From Cognatiluteimonas lumbrici (GTDB taxonomy: Bacteria; Pseudomonadota; Gammaproteobacteria; Xanthomonadales; Xanthomonadaceae): a DNA stretch of 64,000 nucleotides. The notes under the pieces were generated by a model. That model was not told the origin of the DNA and made no database searches. It saw nothing but the letters and a program-made list of their open reading frames with translations. Positions 9,939-17,254 of the stretch are shown in pieces. Numbering within the stretch: position 1 is the stretch's first letter; every line of letters starts with the position of its first letter. The translations under genes were made by a program, and so were the position numbers. Location of the stretch: contig NZ_ML636798.1 in assembly GCF_006476065.1 (NCBI RefSeq), forward strand, positions 1,624,207 to 1,688,206, read 5' to 3'.

Positions 9939-10032
9939 GTCGTGCGGCTCGTCGGTGGGGCGAGCCGGCATCCTACCGCAGGGGCCGGCTTCGGCCCCTG
10001 TTTTCCATGTGCAAACGACCCGTGCGCGCGGC

Positions 10033-10485
10033 TCAGCCTTCGCGCTCGGCCTCGTCCATCGACCGCCAGGCGTGTTCCACCGCCGGGCGCGCCTGCCGCC
10101 AGTCGAGCCGCGATCCATACCGGTGCGCGGACTCCCATCCTCCCTGCAGCTCGGACTCCACCGCCGCGATGCCGCGGCCGCGGTGCTGCTGCCAGGTGTG
10201 CAGGCCGTAGCGGTAGGCCGGCGCGTAGTCGTGCCAGTCCCGCCCGTCCACGTAGTACGGCATCTTCCAGTAGATCTGCTCGAAGTGCCCGAGATCGCTG
10301 CGTGGGTCGGCCTGTTCCGAGGCGCGATGGCCGAGCACGGCGCCGAGCGCGACGCCGGCGGCGGTGCCGACGGTCAGGCCGGGGGGACCGGCGACCACCG
10401 CACCGATGGCGGCGCCCGCGGCGCCTCCGGCCAGCGCGGCGCTGCCGGCGCCGAGGATGTGGTCCTTCTTGAGATGGCCCGTCAT
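10033..10485 (-). CDS. glycine-zipper protein, tandem paralogue A
   Basis: A 150-residue protein. Residues 8-55 form a glycine/alanine-rich zipper ([20 protein letters not shown]) that could insert in or associate with membranes. The C-terminal part is soluble and aromatic ([20 protein letters not shown]). It is a clear paralogue of the next gene upstream (10526-10987), sharing the KKDH start, the zipper, the PYY-GRDW-DY-PAY block and the final SRLxWxxAR helix. The two genes are 40 bp apart and co-directional. Function is unknown; related proteins in other bacteria are often stress-associated, but that is only a general impression. Confidence 0.75.
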   Translation of the reverse strand: MTGHLKKDHILGAGSAALAGGAAGAAIGAVVAGPPGLTVGTAAGVALGAVLGHRASEQADPRSDLGHFEQIYWKMPYYVDGRDWHDYAPAYRYGLHTWQQHRGRGIAAVESELQGGWESAHRYGSRLDWRQARPAVEHAWRSMDEAEREG

Positions 10486-10525
10486 GGATGGCTCCCGTGG
10501 CGGCAGGCGCGCCGCCCGTGCAAGG

Positions 10526-10987
10526 TCAGCGACCGTCGCGGTCGGCGTCGCCCGGCATCCTGCGCTCGATGTGGTGCCAGCCGTCGCGCACCGCATCGCG
10601 GGCTTCCGCCCACTCCAGGCGCGAACGCGCACGGCTCGCATCCCAGTCGCGCTCGAGCTGCGACTCGACGTCGTCGAAGCGCTGGCCGCGGTAGGTGCCG
10701 TAGGTGTCGTAGCCGTACTGGTAGGCCGGCTGGTAGTCGCTCCAGTCGCGCCCGCTCGAGTAGTACGGCACGTTGCGGTAGTTGGCCTCGAAGTAGTCGT
10801 TGTACTCGGTCGGGTTCACGGCCTCGGCGATCGCGTCGCCGGCCTTGGCGCCGACCACGCCGCCGACCACCGCGCCGACGACGGTGCCGACCGGCCCGGC
10901 CACCGAGCCGACCGCCGCACCCGTGACGCCACCGGCCACCGCGCCGGTGCCCTCGCCAATGCTGTGGTCCTTCTTGATATCGGTCAT
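10526..10987 (-). CDS. glycine-zipper protein, tandem paralogue B
   Basis: A 153-residue protein starting MTDIKKDHSIGEGTG, with a glycine zipper around residues 14-50 (GPVGTVVGAVVGGVVGAKAG) and a C-terminal block NVPYYSSGRDWSDYQPAYQYG like that of its neighbour. AGGAGAG before the ATG at 10987 is a good ribosome site, whereas the long frame upstream to 11275 is antisense to another gene. It is probably the first gene of a two-gene transcript with paralogue A. No enzymatic motif is visible. The pair most likely arose by tandem duplication. Confidence 0.75.
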   Translation of the reverse strand: MTDIKKDHSIGEGTGAVAGGVTGAAVGSVAGPVGTVVGAVVGGVVGAKAGDAIAEAVNPTEYNDYFEANYRNVPYYSSGRDWSDYQPAYQYGYDTYGTYRGQRFDDVESQLERDWDASRARSRLEWAEARDAVRDGWHHIERRMPGDADRDGR

Positions 10988-11168
10988 TTCTGCGCTCTCC
11001 TGGTGTGGGGGGCCAGCCACCCGTGCTGGCGCAGTCATCGTCGCGACGACGCGGTATGCGAACGGTGAAGCGGGCGCCTGTTCAGCACTCACGCACGGGA
11101 AACATTCATCCGCGGATAACCGGCGCGCCGGAACCATCGGTGGTCCCTTCGGAAGAGAGGATTCCGCG

Positions 11169-11579
11169 ATGAAGACGAGCGCACGCAAGGCCGAGATCGA
11201 GCGCCTGGAGCGCGCCTTCTGGCAGTCGCTGGTGGACGACAAGCCGCAGGTCGCATCGGCGATGCTCACCGACACCGCGCTGATGGCGAGCTCGCACGGC
11301 GCGATGTCTTTCGACCCGCCGACCTACGAGAAGATGGCGTCGAACCCGAAGCACCGCGTCCTGGATTTCTCCTTCTCCGACTTCGAGGTGCTGCTGCCGC
11401 GCGACGACGTGGCGATCGCGACCTATCGCGCGCGCCAGAAGTACCAGCGCGACGGCGAGGTCATCGAGGAGGACGTGGTCGACTCCTCGACCTGGGTGCT
11501 GCTGGACGGCGAGTGGAAGTGCGCGGCGCACACCGAAAGCCACGCGGAGCCGGCCGGCCAGCGGACCGGCACGCACTGA
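11169..11579 (+). CDS. NTF2-like (SnoaL/DUF4440-type) protein
   Basis: A 136-residue protein with the cone-shaped NTF2-like fold pattern: an N-terminal helix pair (IERLERAFWQSLVDDKPQVA), then strands including VAIATYRARQKYQRDGE and DSSTWVLLDGEWKCAAHTES. The WVLLDGEWKCAAHTES ending is typical of DUF4440/SnoaL-like proteins, which bind small ligands or act as isomerase-like or accessory domains. No specific substrate can be assigned. AGAGAGGATT precedes the ATG at 11169. It is convergent with the SDR gene, whose stop is 1 bp away. Confidence 0.72.
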   Translation: MKTSARKAEIERLERAFWQSLVDDKPQVASAMLTDTALMASSHGAMSFDPPTYEKMASNPKHRVLDFSFSDFEVLLPRDDVAIATYRARQKYQRDGEVIEEDVVDSSTWVLLDGEWKCAAHTESHAEPAGQRTGTH

Positions 11580-11580
11580 A

Positions 11581-12378
11581 CTACTGCGAAGGGGCGCCCG
11601 CGGAACCGGCCAGGATGCCGCCGTCGACGTTGAATTCGGCACCGGTGATGTAGGCCGATTCGTCGGAGGCCAGCAGCACGGCGATGGCCGCGACTTCCTC
11701 CGGAGTGCCGAACCGGCGCAGCGGCGTGTCCTGCACGAACATCGCCATGTTCGCCTCGCGCTCCGGCCCGGTGCCCAGCATCGGCTCCCACATCGGCGTC
11801 AGCACCGCCGCGGGGTGGATGGAGTTGCAGCGCACCGTCATGCCCTCCCCGGCGCAGTACAGCGCCACGCTCTTGGTGTGATTGCGCACGGCTGCCTTGC
11901 TCGAGGCGTAGGCGGCCGCCGTTGGAATCCCCACGATGCCCGAGCGCGAGGAGATGTTGATGATCGAGCCGGCGCCGGTCTTCCGCATGGCGCGGATGGC
12001 GTACTTGCAGCCGAGGAACACGCCGTCCAGGTTGGTCTCGTGGACCGCGCGCCAGGCCTCGAGCGTGGCGTTCTCCGGGTCGTGCGCCACGGGTTCGCCC
12101 TCGAACCCGGTGATGCCGGCATTGTTGACGACGATGTCCAGCCTGCCGTGGGCGCGCAGGATCGACTCCGTGGCATCGCGCCATGCCTGCTCGTCGCGCA
12201 CGTCCAGGCGCACGGCGCGCGCCGGATCGCCAAGCGACGCCGCGACGACGGAGGCGCCGGCCTCGTCGATGTCGGTGACGTGGACCGTCGCGCCTTCGGC
12301 CGCGAACGCCCTGGCGATCGCCTCGCCGATTCCACGCGCGGCGCCGGTGACGAGGGCTACCTTGTTCTCAAGACGCAT
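11581..12378 (-). CDS. SDR-family NAD(P)-dependent oxidoreductase
   Basis: A 265-residue classical short-chain dehydrogenase. It shows the cofactor motif TGAARGIG (residues 11-18), the NNAG motif (85-88), a catalytic serine in INISSRSG and the YxxxK pair Tyr157/Lys161 in AAYASSKAA. It ends with the usual [13 protein letters not shown] segment. It should oxidise or reduce an alcohol or ketone with NAD(P)(H). Asp36 after the second strand (VTDID) suggests NAD(H) preference. Its start overlaps the end of the CPBP protease gene by 11 bp, so the two are probably co-transcribed. Substrate unknown. Confidence 0.9.
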   Translation of the reverse strand: MRLENKVALVTGAARGIGEAIARAFAAEGATVHVTDIDEAGASVVAASLGDPARAVRLDVRDEQAWRDATESILRAHGRLDIVVNNAGITGFEGEPVAHDPENATLEAWRAVHETNLDGVFLGCKYAIRAMRKTGAGSIINISSRSGIVGIPTAAAYASSKAAVRNHTKSVALYCAGEGMTVRCNSIHPAAVLTPMWEPMLGTGPEREANMAMFVQDTPLRRFGTPEEVAAIAVLLASDESAYITGAEFNVDGGILAGSAGAPSQ

Positions 12379-13204
12379 GTCGTTGTTTCCCAGGCAAGCG
12401 TCGCCACCACCACCACGTGGCGGCGACCAGGATCGAGGCTCCGAGCAGGACCAGCGTGGGCTGCGGCCCTTGCGGTTCGAACAGTAGCGTGGGCGCATTG
12501 CCAAGTGCATGCACGCCCACCACGAAGAACAGGTTGCGGGTCGCGGCATACAGCAGGGCGAGCACGATCCCGGTCAGGAACAGTCCGGACACCACGCCAG
12601 CCAGCACCGACGACGGCGTCCCGGCCGCGATGTGCGCTGGCAGGTGCAGCAGCGCGAACGCGCCCTGCGACACCAGCAGCGCCACCGCCCATGCCCGGCG
12701 CGCGGGCCAGCGCCGCGCCATCCGCAAGGCGAGCTGCGGCCATAGCCAGGCGCGGAACACGGTTTCCTCCAGCAGTGCGGTACCGAACAGCTGCGCGATC
12801 AAGGCGCCGGGCAGCAGGCCGCCCTCGGCCCAGCCCGGATTCCAGGCGAGCGGCGTGTCGCCGAGGCGCGAGGCGAGCACGACCGAGGCCTGCATCGCCA
12901 GCCACGCCACGAGCGTTGCGGCGAGCGCCGCTGGCAACGCGTCTGCACGCCACCCGAGGATCGCGGGCCGCTGCTTCCCGGGGACGAACAGCAGCCACAG
13001 TTCGACCGCGCCGAACACCACGGCCAAGGCCAGGGTCGGCGCGATCCAGCCGGCGCTAGCGCTGTCCAGCGCCCGCAGCAGCTCCAGCGGGAAGTACGGG
13101 GAGAACAGCCAGGCGCCCGACGCCGCGATGAACAGCAGCATCGTGGTGATCACCCAGCCTGGCGATGCGACCGCGGGAAACGGGAAACGAACGTCTGTGG
13201 GCAA
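12368..13204 (-). CDS. CPBP-family intramembrane glutamic endopeptidase (CAAX-protease-like)
   Basis: A 278-residue polytopic membrane protein with about seven hydrophobic segments. The CPBP/Abi signature motifs are complete: EExxxR at residues 146-151 (EETVFR), FxxxH at 183-187 (FALLH) and HxxxN at 232-236 (HALGN). Members are intramembrane proteases, some involved in bacteriocin immunity or prenyl-protein processing; the target here is unknown. The C-terminus is a short basic tail after a Trp-rich segment ([13 protein letters not shown]). It precedes and overlaps the SDR gene. No ribosome site stands out before the ATG. Confidence 0.85.
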   Translation of the reverse strand: MPTDVRFPFPAVASPGWVITTMLLFIAASGAWLFSPYFPLELLRALDSASAGWIAPTLALAVVFGAVELWLLFVPGKQRPAILGWRADALPAALAATLVAWLAMQASVVLASRLGDTPLAWNPGWAEGGLLPGALIAQLFGTALLEETVFRAWLWPQLALRMARRWPARRAWAVALLVSQGAFALLHLPAHIAAGTPSSVLAGVVSGLFLTGIVLALLYAATRNLFFVVGVHALGNAPTLLFEPQGPQPTLVLLGASILVAATWWWWRRLPGKQRHAS

Positions 13205-13402
13205 GGCGTGGTCGAAGGTGCGACTGCAGGTGCGGCGATGGTGATTGCCTGAATGGGCTTCGACGCGGGTCGAAGGTCATGCCGGCGGTGCCGCGCGGCC
13301 GCGGAAGGCCTGCGGTCATGGGGACTTCCGGCACGTCCTCGGCTTCTGTTCCGGGGACTAGCGTTGCGCGGACCACCACGGCGAGGGGAACCGCATGCGA
13401 CG

Positions 13403-15478
13403 ATGGACCGCCGCCAGTTCCTGAAGCTGGCCGCCGCGATGGGCGCCACCCTGGCCTGGGGCTGTTCGACGCTGCGACCCTCGAGCAGCGGCTGGCGCGA
13501 ACGCCGCGACCTGTTCCCGCAGGGCGTCGCCTCGGGCGACCCCGACCACCACAGCGTGCTGCTGTGGACGCGGCGCCCCTACGCCGACGGACGCGATCGC
13601 GCCACGCTGCTGGTGGAGGTGGCGCGGGATCCGGAGTTCGACCAGGTCATCGCGACAACCGCGGCGCCGGTGCTGGCCGCGGCCGACTGGACCTGCCGGG
13701 TGCTGGTCGGCGACCTGCCTCCCGCTGGCGAGTACTGGTACCGCTTCGTGGACGAGGACGGCAACGGCAGCCGCATCGGCCGCACGCTGACGGCGCCGGC
13801 GCCCGACGACCCGCGTCCCGCGCGCTTCGCCTTCGTGAGCTGCCAGAGCCTGCCCGAGGGCGCGATGAACGCGTACCGCAGGATGATCTTCGAGGACGAG
13901 CGCGCGGCGCCCGACGAGCGGCTCGGTTTCGTGCTGCACCTCGGCGACTTCATCTACGAGGTCATCCAGACGCCCGGGCAGGTCAAGGATGGACACCGCT
14001 ACGACCGCCGCATCACCTTCCCGGTCGCGTTCGAGCACGGCCGCCCGGTCGCCGGCGACCGCTTCACCGTGCCGACCACGCTGGCCGGCTACCGCGCGCT
14101 CTACAACGCCTATTTGCAGGACCCCGACCTGCAGGACGCGCGCGCCCGCTTTCCGTTCGTGGCGATCTGGGACAACCACGAGTTCTCATGGCTGGCGTGG
14201 CAGTCGGTGATGGAATTCCCCGGCGACGGCCAGGTGCCCGGGCAGCAGCTCAAGGTCGCGGCGAACCAGGCCTGGTTCGAGTTCCAGCCCGCGCGCGTGG
14301 TGGCGCCGGGCAAGCTCGCGGCCTTCGACGCGCCCGCCGTCACCGACGTGCCCGTGACCGAGTTCGACGACCACGGCCTCGGCCTCGAGCCCAACAACCT
14401 CGCAGCGATCGAAAGCCTGATCGCCTACCGCGCGTTGCGCTGGGGCCGGCACATCGACCTGATCATCACCGACCAGCGCAGCTTCCGCGGCAAGGATCCG
14501 TCGAACGATCCCGCGCTCGGCCCGCTGTTCGAACACGTGCCCTACCCGTTCTTCCCCGAGGCGCTGTCCATGCAGGTGGACAGCGGGCGCGCGCATGCCG
14601 ATGGCCACCCGCCGGAGAAGATCGTGTTCGGCGACAGGTCCATCCCGAACTACCGCGCCGACCAGCCGCCGCAATCCATGCTCGGCGCGAAGCAGAAGTC
14701 GTGGTTCCTGGACACCCTGCGCAAGGCCACCGCGACGTGGAAGATCTGGGGCAGTTCGCTCGGCACGCCGGACTGGCGCGTGGACCCGCAGCACCTGCCT
14801 GCCGGCATGCTGCCGCCGGAGTGGCCGGCGTGGACCGACGGCTACGCGGTGATGAACAACGGCGACTGGGGCGGCGTCTACCACGAGCGCGGCGAGATCA
14901 TGGACACCGTGCGCGACGCCGGCATCACCGGCTTCGCGGTGCTCTCGGGCGACCGCCACAGCTTCTGGGCCGGCTACGCGGCGAAGGCGCTGCCGCCGGC
15001 CGCGTTCGAACCGATGGGCGTCAGCTTCGTATGTGGCTCGATCACCTCACCGGGCATGCAGGAAGCGCACGAGCACGGGCGGAAGGACCATCCGCTGCGG
15101 CGGCTGTTCATCGCCGACCGCGCCGACGGCAGGATGGAGCCGACCATGAATCTGCTGCTCAACCACGGCGTGCGCTCGGCACTCGAATACGCGGAGAGCG
15201 GCGACCTGGCCAGGGCGCACGCGGCCAGCAACCCGGAGCTGGCGCCGCACCTGGCGTTCGTGGACATGGGCGGGCACGGCTACGGCGTCGTGCGCGTGGA
15301 CGGCAGCACGATGTGCACCGAGTTCGTGTGCATCCCGCGCCCGATCGCGCGCAGCCCCGGCGTGGACGGCGGACCGCTGCGCTACCGCGTGCGCCACGAG
15401 GTGGCGCTGTGGGCGCCGGGCGAGCGGCCGCGCCTGCGCCAGGCCGTGGTCGAGGGCGACGTCGGCCTGTCGGCCTGA
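13403..15478 (+). CDS. PhoD-like alkaline phosphatase/phosphodiesterase
   Basis: A 691-residue exported metallophosphatase. The N-terminus MDRRQFLKLAAAMGATLAWG is a twin-arginine-type signal, ending at a cysteine that could also accept lipid. A PhoD N-terminal domain (about 30-130, FPQGVASGDPDHHSVLLWTR) precedes the catalytic domain with HLGDFIYE, AIWDNHEFSW and LSGDRHSFWAGY, the metal-binding motifs of the PhoD/purple-phosphatase type. Members hydrolyse phosphate mono- and diesters and need Ca/Fe. The ATG at 13403 is chosen because it opens the signal peptide; the 150 bp of upstream open frame has no homology. It is somewhat long for PhoD, with several loops inserted after residue 200. Confidence 0.88.
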   Translation: MDRRQFLKLAAAMGATLAWGCSTLRPSSSGWRERRDLFPQGVASGDPDHHSVLLWTRRPYADGRDRATLLVEVARDPEFDQVIATTAAPVLAAADWTCRVLVGDLPPAGEYWYRFVDEDGNGSRIGRTLTAPAPDDPRPARFAFVSCQSLPEGAMNAYRRMIFEDERAAPDERLGFVLHLGDFIYEVIQTPGQVKDGHRYDRRITFPVAFEHGRPVAGDRFTVPTTLAGYRALYNAYLQDPDLQDARARFPFVAIWDNHEFSWLAWQSVMEFPGDGQVPGQQLKVAANQAWFEFQPARVVAPGKLAAFDAPAVTDVPVTEFDDHGLGLEPNNLAAIESLIAYRALRWGRHIDLIITDQRSFRGKDPSNDPALGPLFEHVPYPFFPEALSMQVDSGRAHADGHPPEKIVFGDRSIPNYRADQPPQSMLGAKQKSWFLDTLRKATATWKIWGSSLGTPDWRVDPQHLPAGMLPPEWPAWTDGYAVMNNGDWGGVYHERGEIMDTVRDAGITGFAVLSGDRHSFWAGYAAKALPPAAFEPMGVSFVCGSITSPGMQEAHEHGRKDHPLRRLFIADRADGRMEPTMNLLLNHGVRSALEYAESGDLARAHAASNPELAPHLAFVDMGGHGYGVVRVDGSTMCTEFVCIPRPIARSPGVDGGPLRYRVRHEVALWAPGERPRLRQAVVEGDVGLSA

Positions 15479-15479
15479 G

Positions 15480-16013
15480 TCAGTCCGCCGCCTCCGGCGC
15501 GCTGAAGTTGCCGCCGTACATCCCGGAGCGGTCGAAGCAGCACACGCGCTTCTTGCCGTTGCCGAGCATGTCGATCGCCGACAGCAGGCGCTTGCCGCGC
15601 GTCTCGGCCTTCTTGCCCGAGGTCATCCACGCGATCCAGTCGCGGCGCGCGACCGTGGTGGTGGCGTCCCAGGTGGCCTTCGCCGCCGGGTTGGCCTTGA
15701 GTGCGTCGCGCAGGTCGGGCGGAACCCTGGGCTCCGGCTCCTTCGCGGCGGGTGCGATCGCGAGCGCCACGGTGTCGCCGGGTTCGGCGCCGGCGGCCTC
15801 GCACAGCGCGCGCGGCACCTTGAGCCAGTGGCTGCCTTCGCCGTCGGGCTCGAGTACCGCCTCGAACGGCTGGCCCGCGAACGTGCCCTCGACCGCGACC
15901 ATCGCGCGCGTCGGCAGCTGGGCGCTCGCTTCGGCCGGCAGCACCAGGAACGTCCAGCTCGCGTTCTTCGGCTGCGCCGGGCGCGCGAGGCGGGCTTCGA
16001 ACTCGATCGTCAT
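15480..16013 (-). CDS. DUF1905/YdeI-OmpD-associated family protein
   Basis: A 177-residue protein with two recognisable parts: an N-terminal DUF1905-like beta domain (FEARLARPAQPKNASWTFLV, then EGSHWLKVPRALCEAAGA) and a C-terminal YdeI/OmpD-associated segment (PDLRDALKANPAAKATWDAT, ending KRVCCFDRSGMYGG). YdeI-like proteins have been linked to tolerance of antimicrobial peptides and bacteriocins, but the mechanism is unclear. Its ATG overlaps the TGA of the upstream membrane-protein gene (ATGA), so the two are translationally coupled. It is convergent with the PhoD gene, 1 bp apart. Confidence 0.75.
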   Translation of the reverse strand: MTIEFEARLARPAQPKNASWTFLVLPAEASAQLPTRAMVAVEGTFAGQPFEAVLEPDGEGSHWLKVPRALCEAAGAEPGDTVALAIAPAAKEPEPRVPPDLRDALKANPAAKATWDATTTVARRDWIAWMTSGKKAETRGKRLLSAIDMLGNGKKRVCCFDRSGMYGGNFSAPEAAD

Positions 16014-16438
16014 CGTGCGGGTGCGGGTATGGGCGTGAGGCCGAAGCGTCGCACGATCCACAGCCATGCGAAACCCAGCAGCGTGCCGGCGATGCCGTAG
16101 GCGGCGTCCACCGGATCGCGCGTGTTCAACAGCGGCAGCAGGAGCTCGTAGCCGACGTTGGCCGCGACCAGCGCGGCGCCGGCCCAGGCCACGAAGCGCA
16201 TCGGCACGCCCATCATCAGCCACAGGAAACCGATGCCCGCGTACAGCAGGTAGGACAGCGAGAAGTTGAACACGTGGGTGTAGAAGCCCGGGATCGCTTC
16301 GATGATCGCCTGCGAGCGGAACCGGCCGGGCTTGCGGCCGAGGAACAGCACGAAGGCGCCGGCCATCAACGCCAGGTGGAGGAGCGAGGCCCAGAGTGTT
16401 GGAGCGAAGCGGAAGGCGAGGGTGGCTGATCTGGTCAT
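16010..16438 (-). CDS. small integral membrane protein of unknown function
   Basis: A 142-residue hydrophobic protein with about four transmembrane segments (approximately residues 12-34, 50-72, 78-100 and 112-130) and short basic ends, an inner-membrane arrangement. I do not recognise the family. It is coupled by a 4-bp ATGA overlap to the YdeI-like gene downstream and is divergent from the methyltransferase at 16494, with about 55 bp for both promoters. Confidence 0.65.
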   Translation of the reverse strand: MTRSATLAFRFAPTLWASLLHLALMAGAFVLFLGRKPGRFRSQAIIEAIPGFYTHVFNFSLSYLLYAGIGFLWLMMGVPMRFVAWAGAALVAANVGYELLLPLLNTRDPVDAAYGIAGTLLGFAWLWIVRRFGLTPIPAPAR

Positions 16439-16493
16439 CCTGCAAATCTACCGCGATGGGCGACCCGGCCCGCTCCCCTGCCACAATCCGTCC

Positions 16494-17207
16494 ATGGAAC
16501 AGCACGAACTCGACAAGCTCTTCGACCAGCAGGCCGCCGGCTACGACGCGCAATGGGCGCGCATGGCGCCGATCCGCGAAAGCCTGCACTTCCTCCTGGA
16601 AACCGTCTTCGCCGACCTGCCCGAAGACGCCCGCCTGCTGTGCGTCGGCGCCGGAACCGGCGCCGAGATCGCGCACCTGGCCAAGCGCTTCCCGCGCTGG
16701 CGCTTCCTCGCGCTCGACCCTGCGCCCGCCATGGTCGCCGCCTGCCGCGAGCGCGCCGAGCGCGAAGGCTTCGCCGACCGTTGCGAGTTCCACGCCGGCC
16801 TGCTCGAAACCCTCCCGGACACCGGTGCCTTCGACGGCGCCACCTGCTTCCTGGTCTCGCAGTTCATCCTCGACCCGGCCGAACGCACCGCGTTCTTCGC
16901 CGCCATCGGCCGCCGCCTGCGCAAAGGCGGCATGCTCGCCTGGGCCGACCTGGCCTGGGACACCAACGCGCCAGATTATCCCGACATGCTGCGCCTGTGG
17001 ATGCGGACGATGTCGGGCGCCGGGCTAGACGACGAAGCGATCGAGCGGATGCGAGGGAACTACGCGCGCGACGTGGCGATCCTGCCGCCGGAGCGGGTCG
17101 CGGCGCTGGTGGCGGATGCGGGGTTCGAGGCGCCGCTCAGGTTCCACCAGGCGGGGATGATTCATGGGTGGTGTGCCACGAAGCGAGTGCGCAGTCCAAC
17201 TAGGTAA
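16494..17207 (+). CDS. class I SAM-dependent methyltransferase
   Basis: A 237-residue methyltransferase. Motif I is LLCVGAGTGAEIAHLAKRFP (about residues 48-67), followed by an acidic residue at the end of strand 2 (FLALDPAPAMVAACRER) that binds the SAM ribose. GAFDGATCFLVSQFI and RRLRKGGMLAWADLAWD are later core strands. The acceptor is not evident. The ATG at 16494 gives the family's usual short N-terminal helix (HELDKLFDQQAAGYDAQWAR). The last ~12 codons (CATKRVRSPTR) drop in GC content where the low-GC island begins, so the native C-terminus may have been replaced or extended. Confidence 0.85.
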   Translation: MEQHELDKLFDQQAAGYDAQWARMAPIRESLHFLLETVFADLPEDARLLCVGAGTGAEIAHLAKRFPRWRFLALDPAPAMVAACRERAEREGFADRCEFHAGLLETLPDTGAFDGATCFLVSQFILDPAERTAFFAAIGRRLRKGGMLAWADLAWDTNAPDYPDMLRLWMRTMSGAGLDDEAIERMRGNYARDVAILPPERVAALVADAGFEAPLRFHQAGMIHGWCATKRVRSPTR

Positions 17208-17254
17208 TGTCTCGCCTTTCCCCACGCCAACAGTACCCCGAGACAAACGTTCCA

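Noticed and set aside
10033-10987. The tandem glycine-zipper genes as a toxin-antitoxin pair
   Set aside because: The two proteins are paralogues of the same architecture, not a toxin with an unrelated antitoxin.
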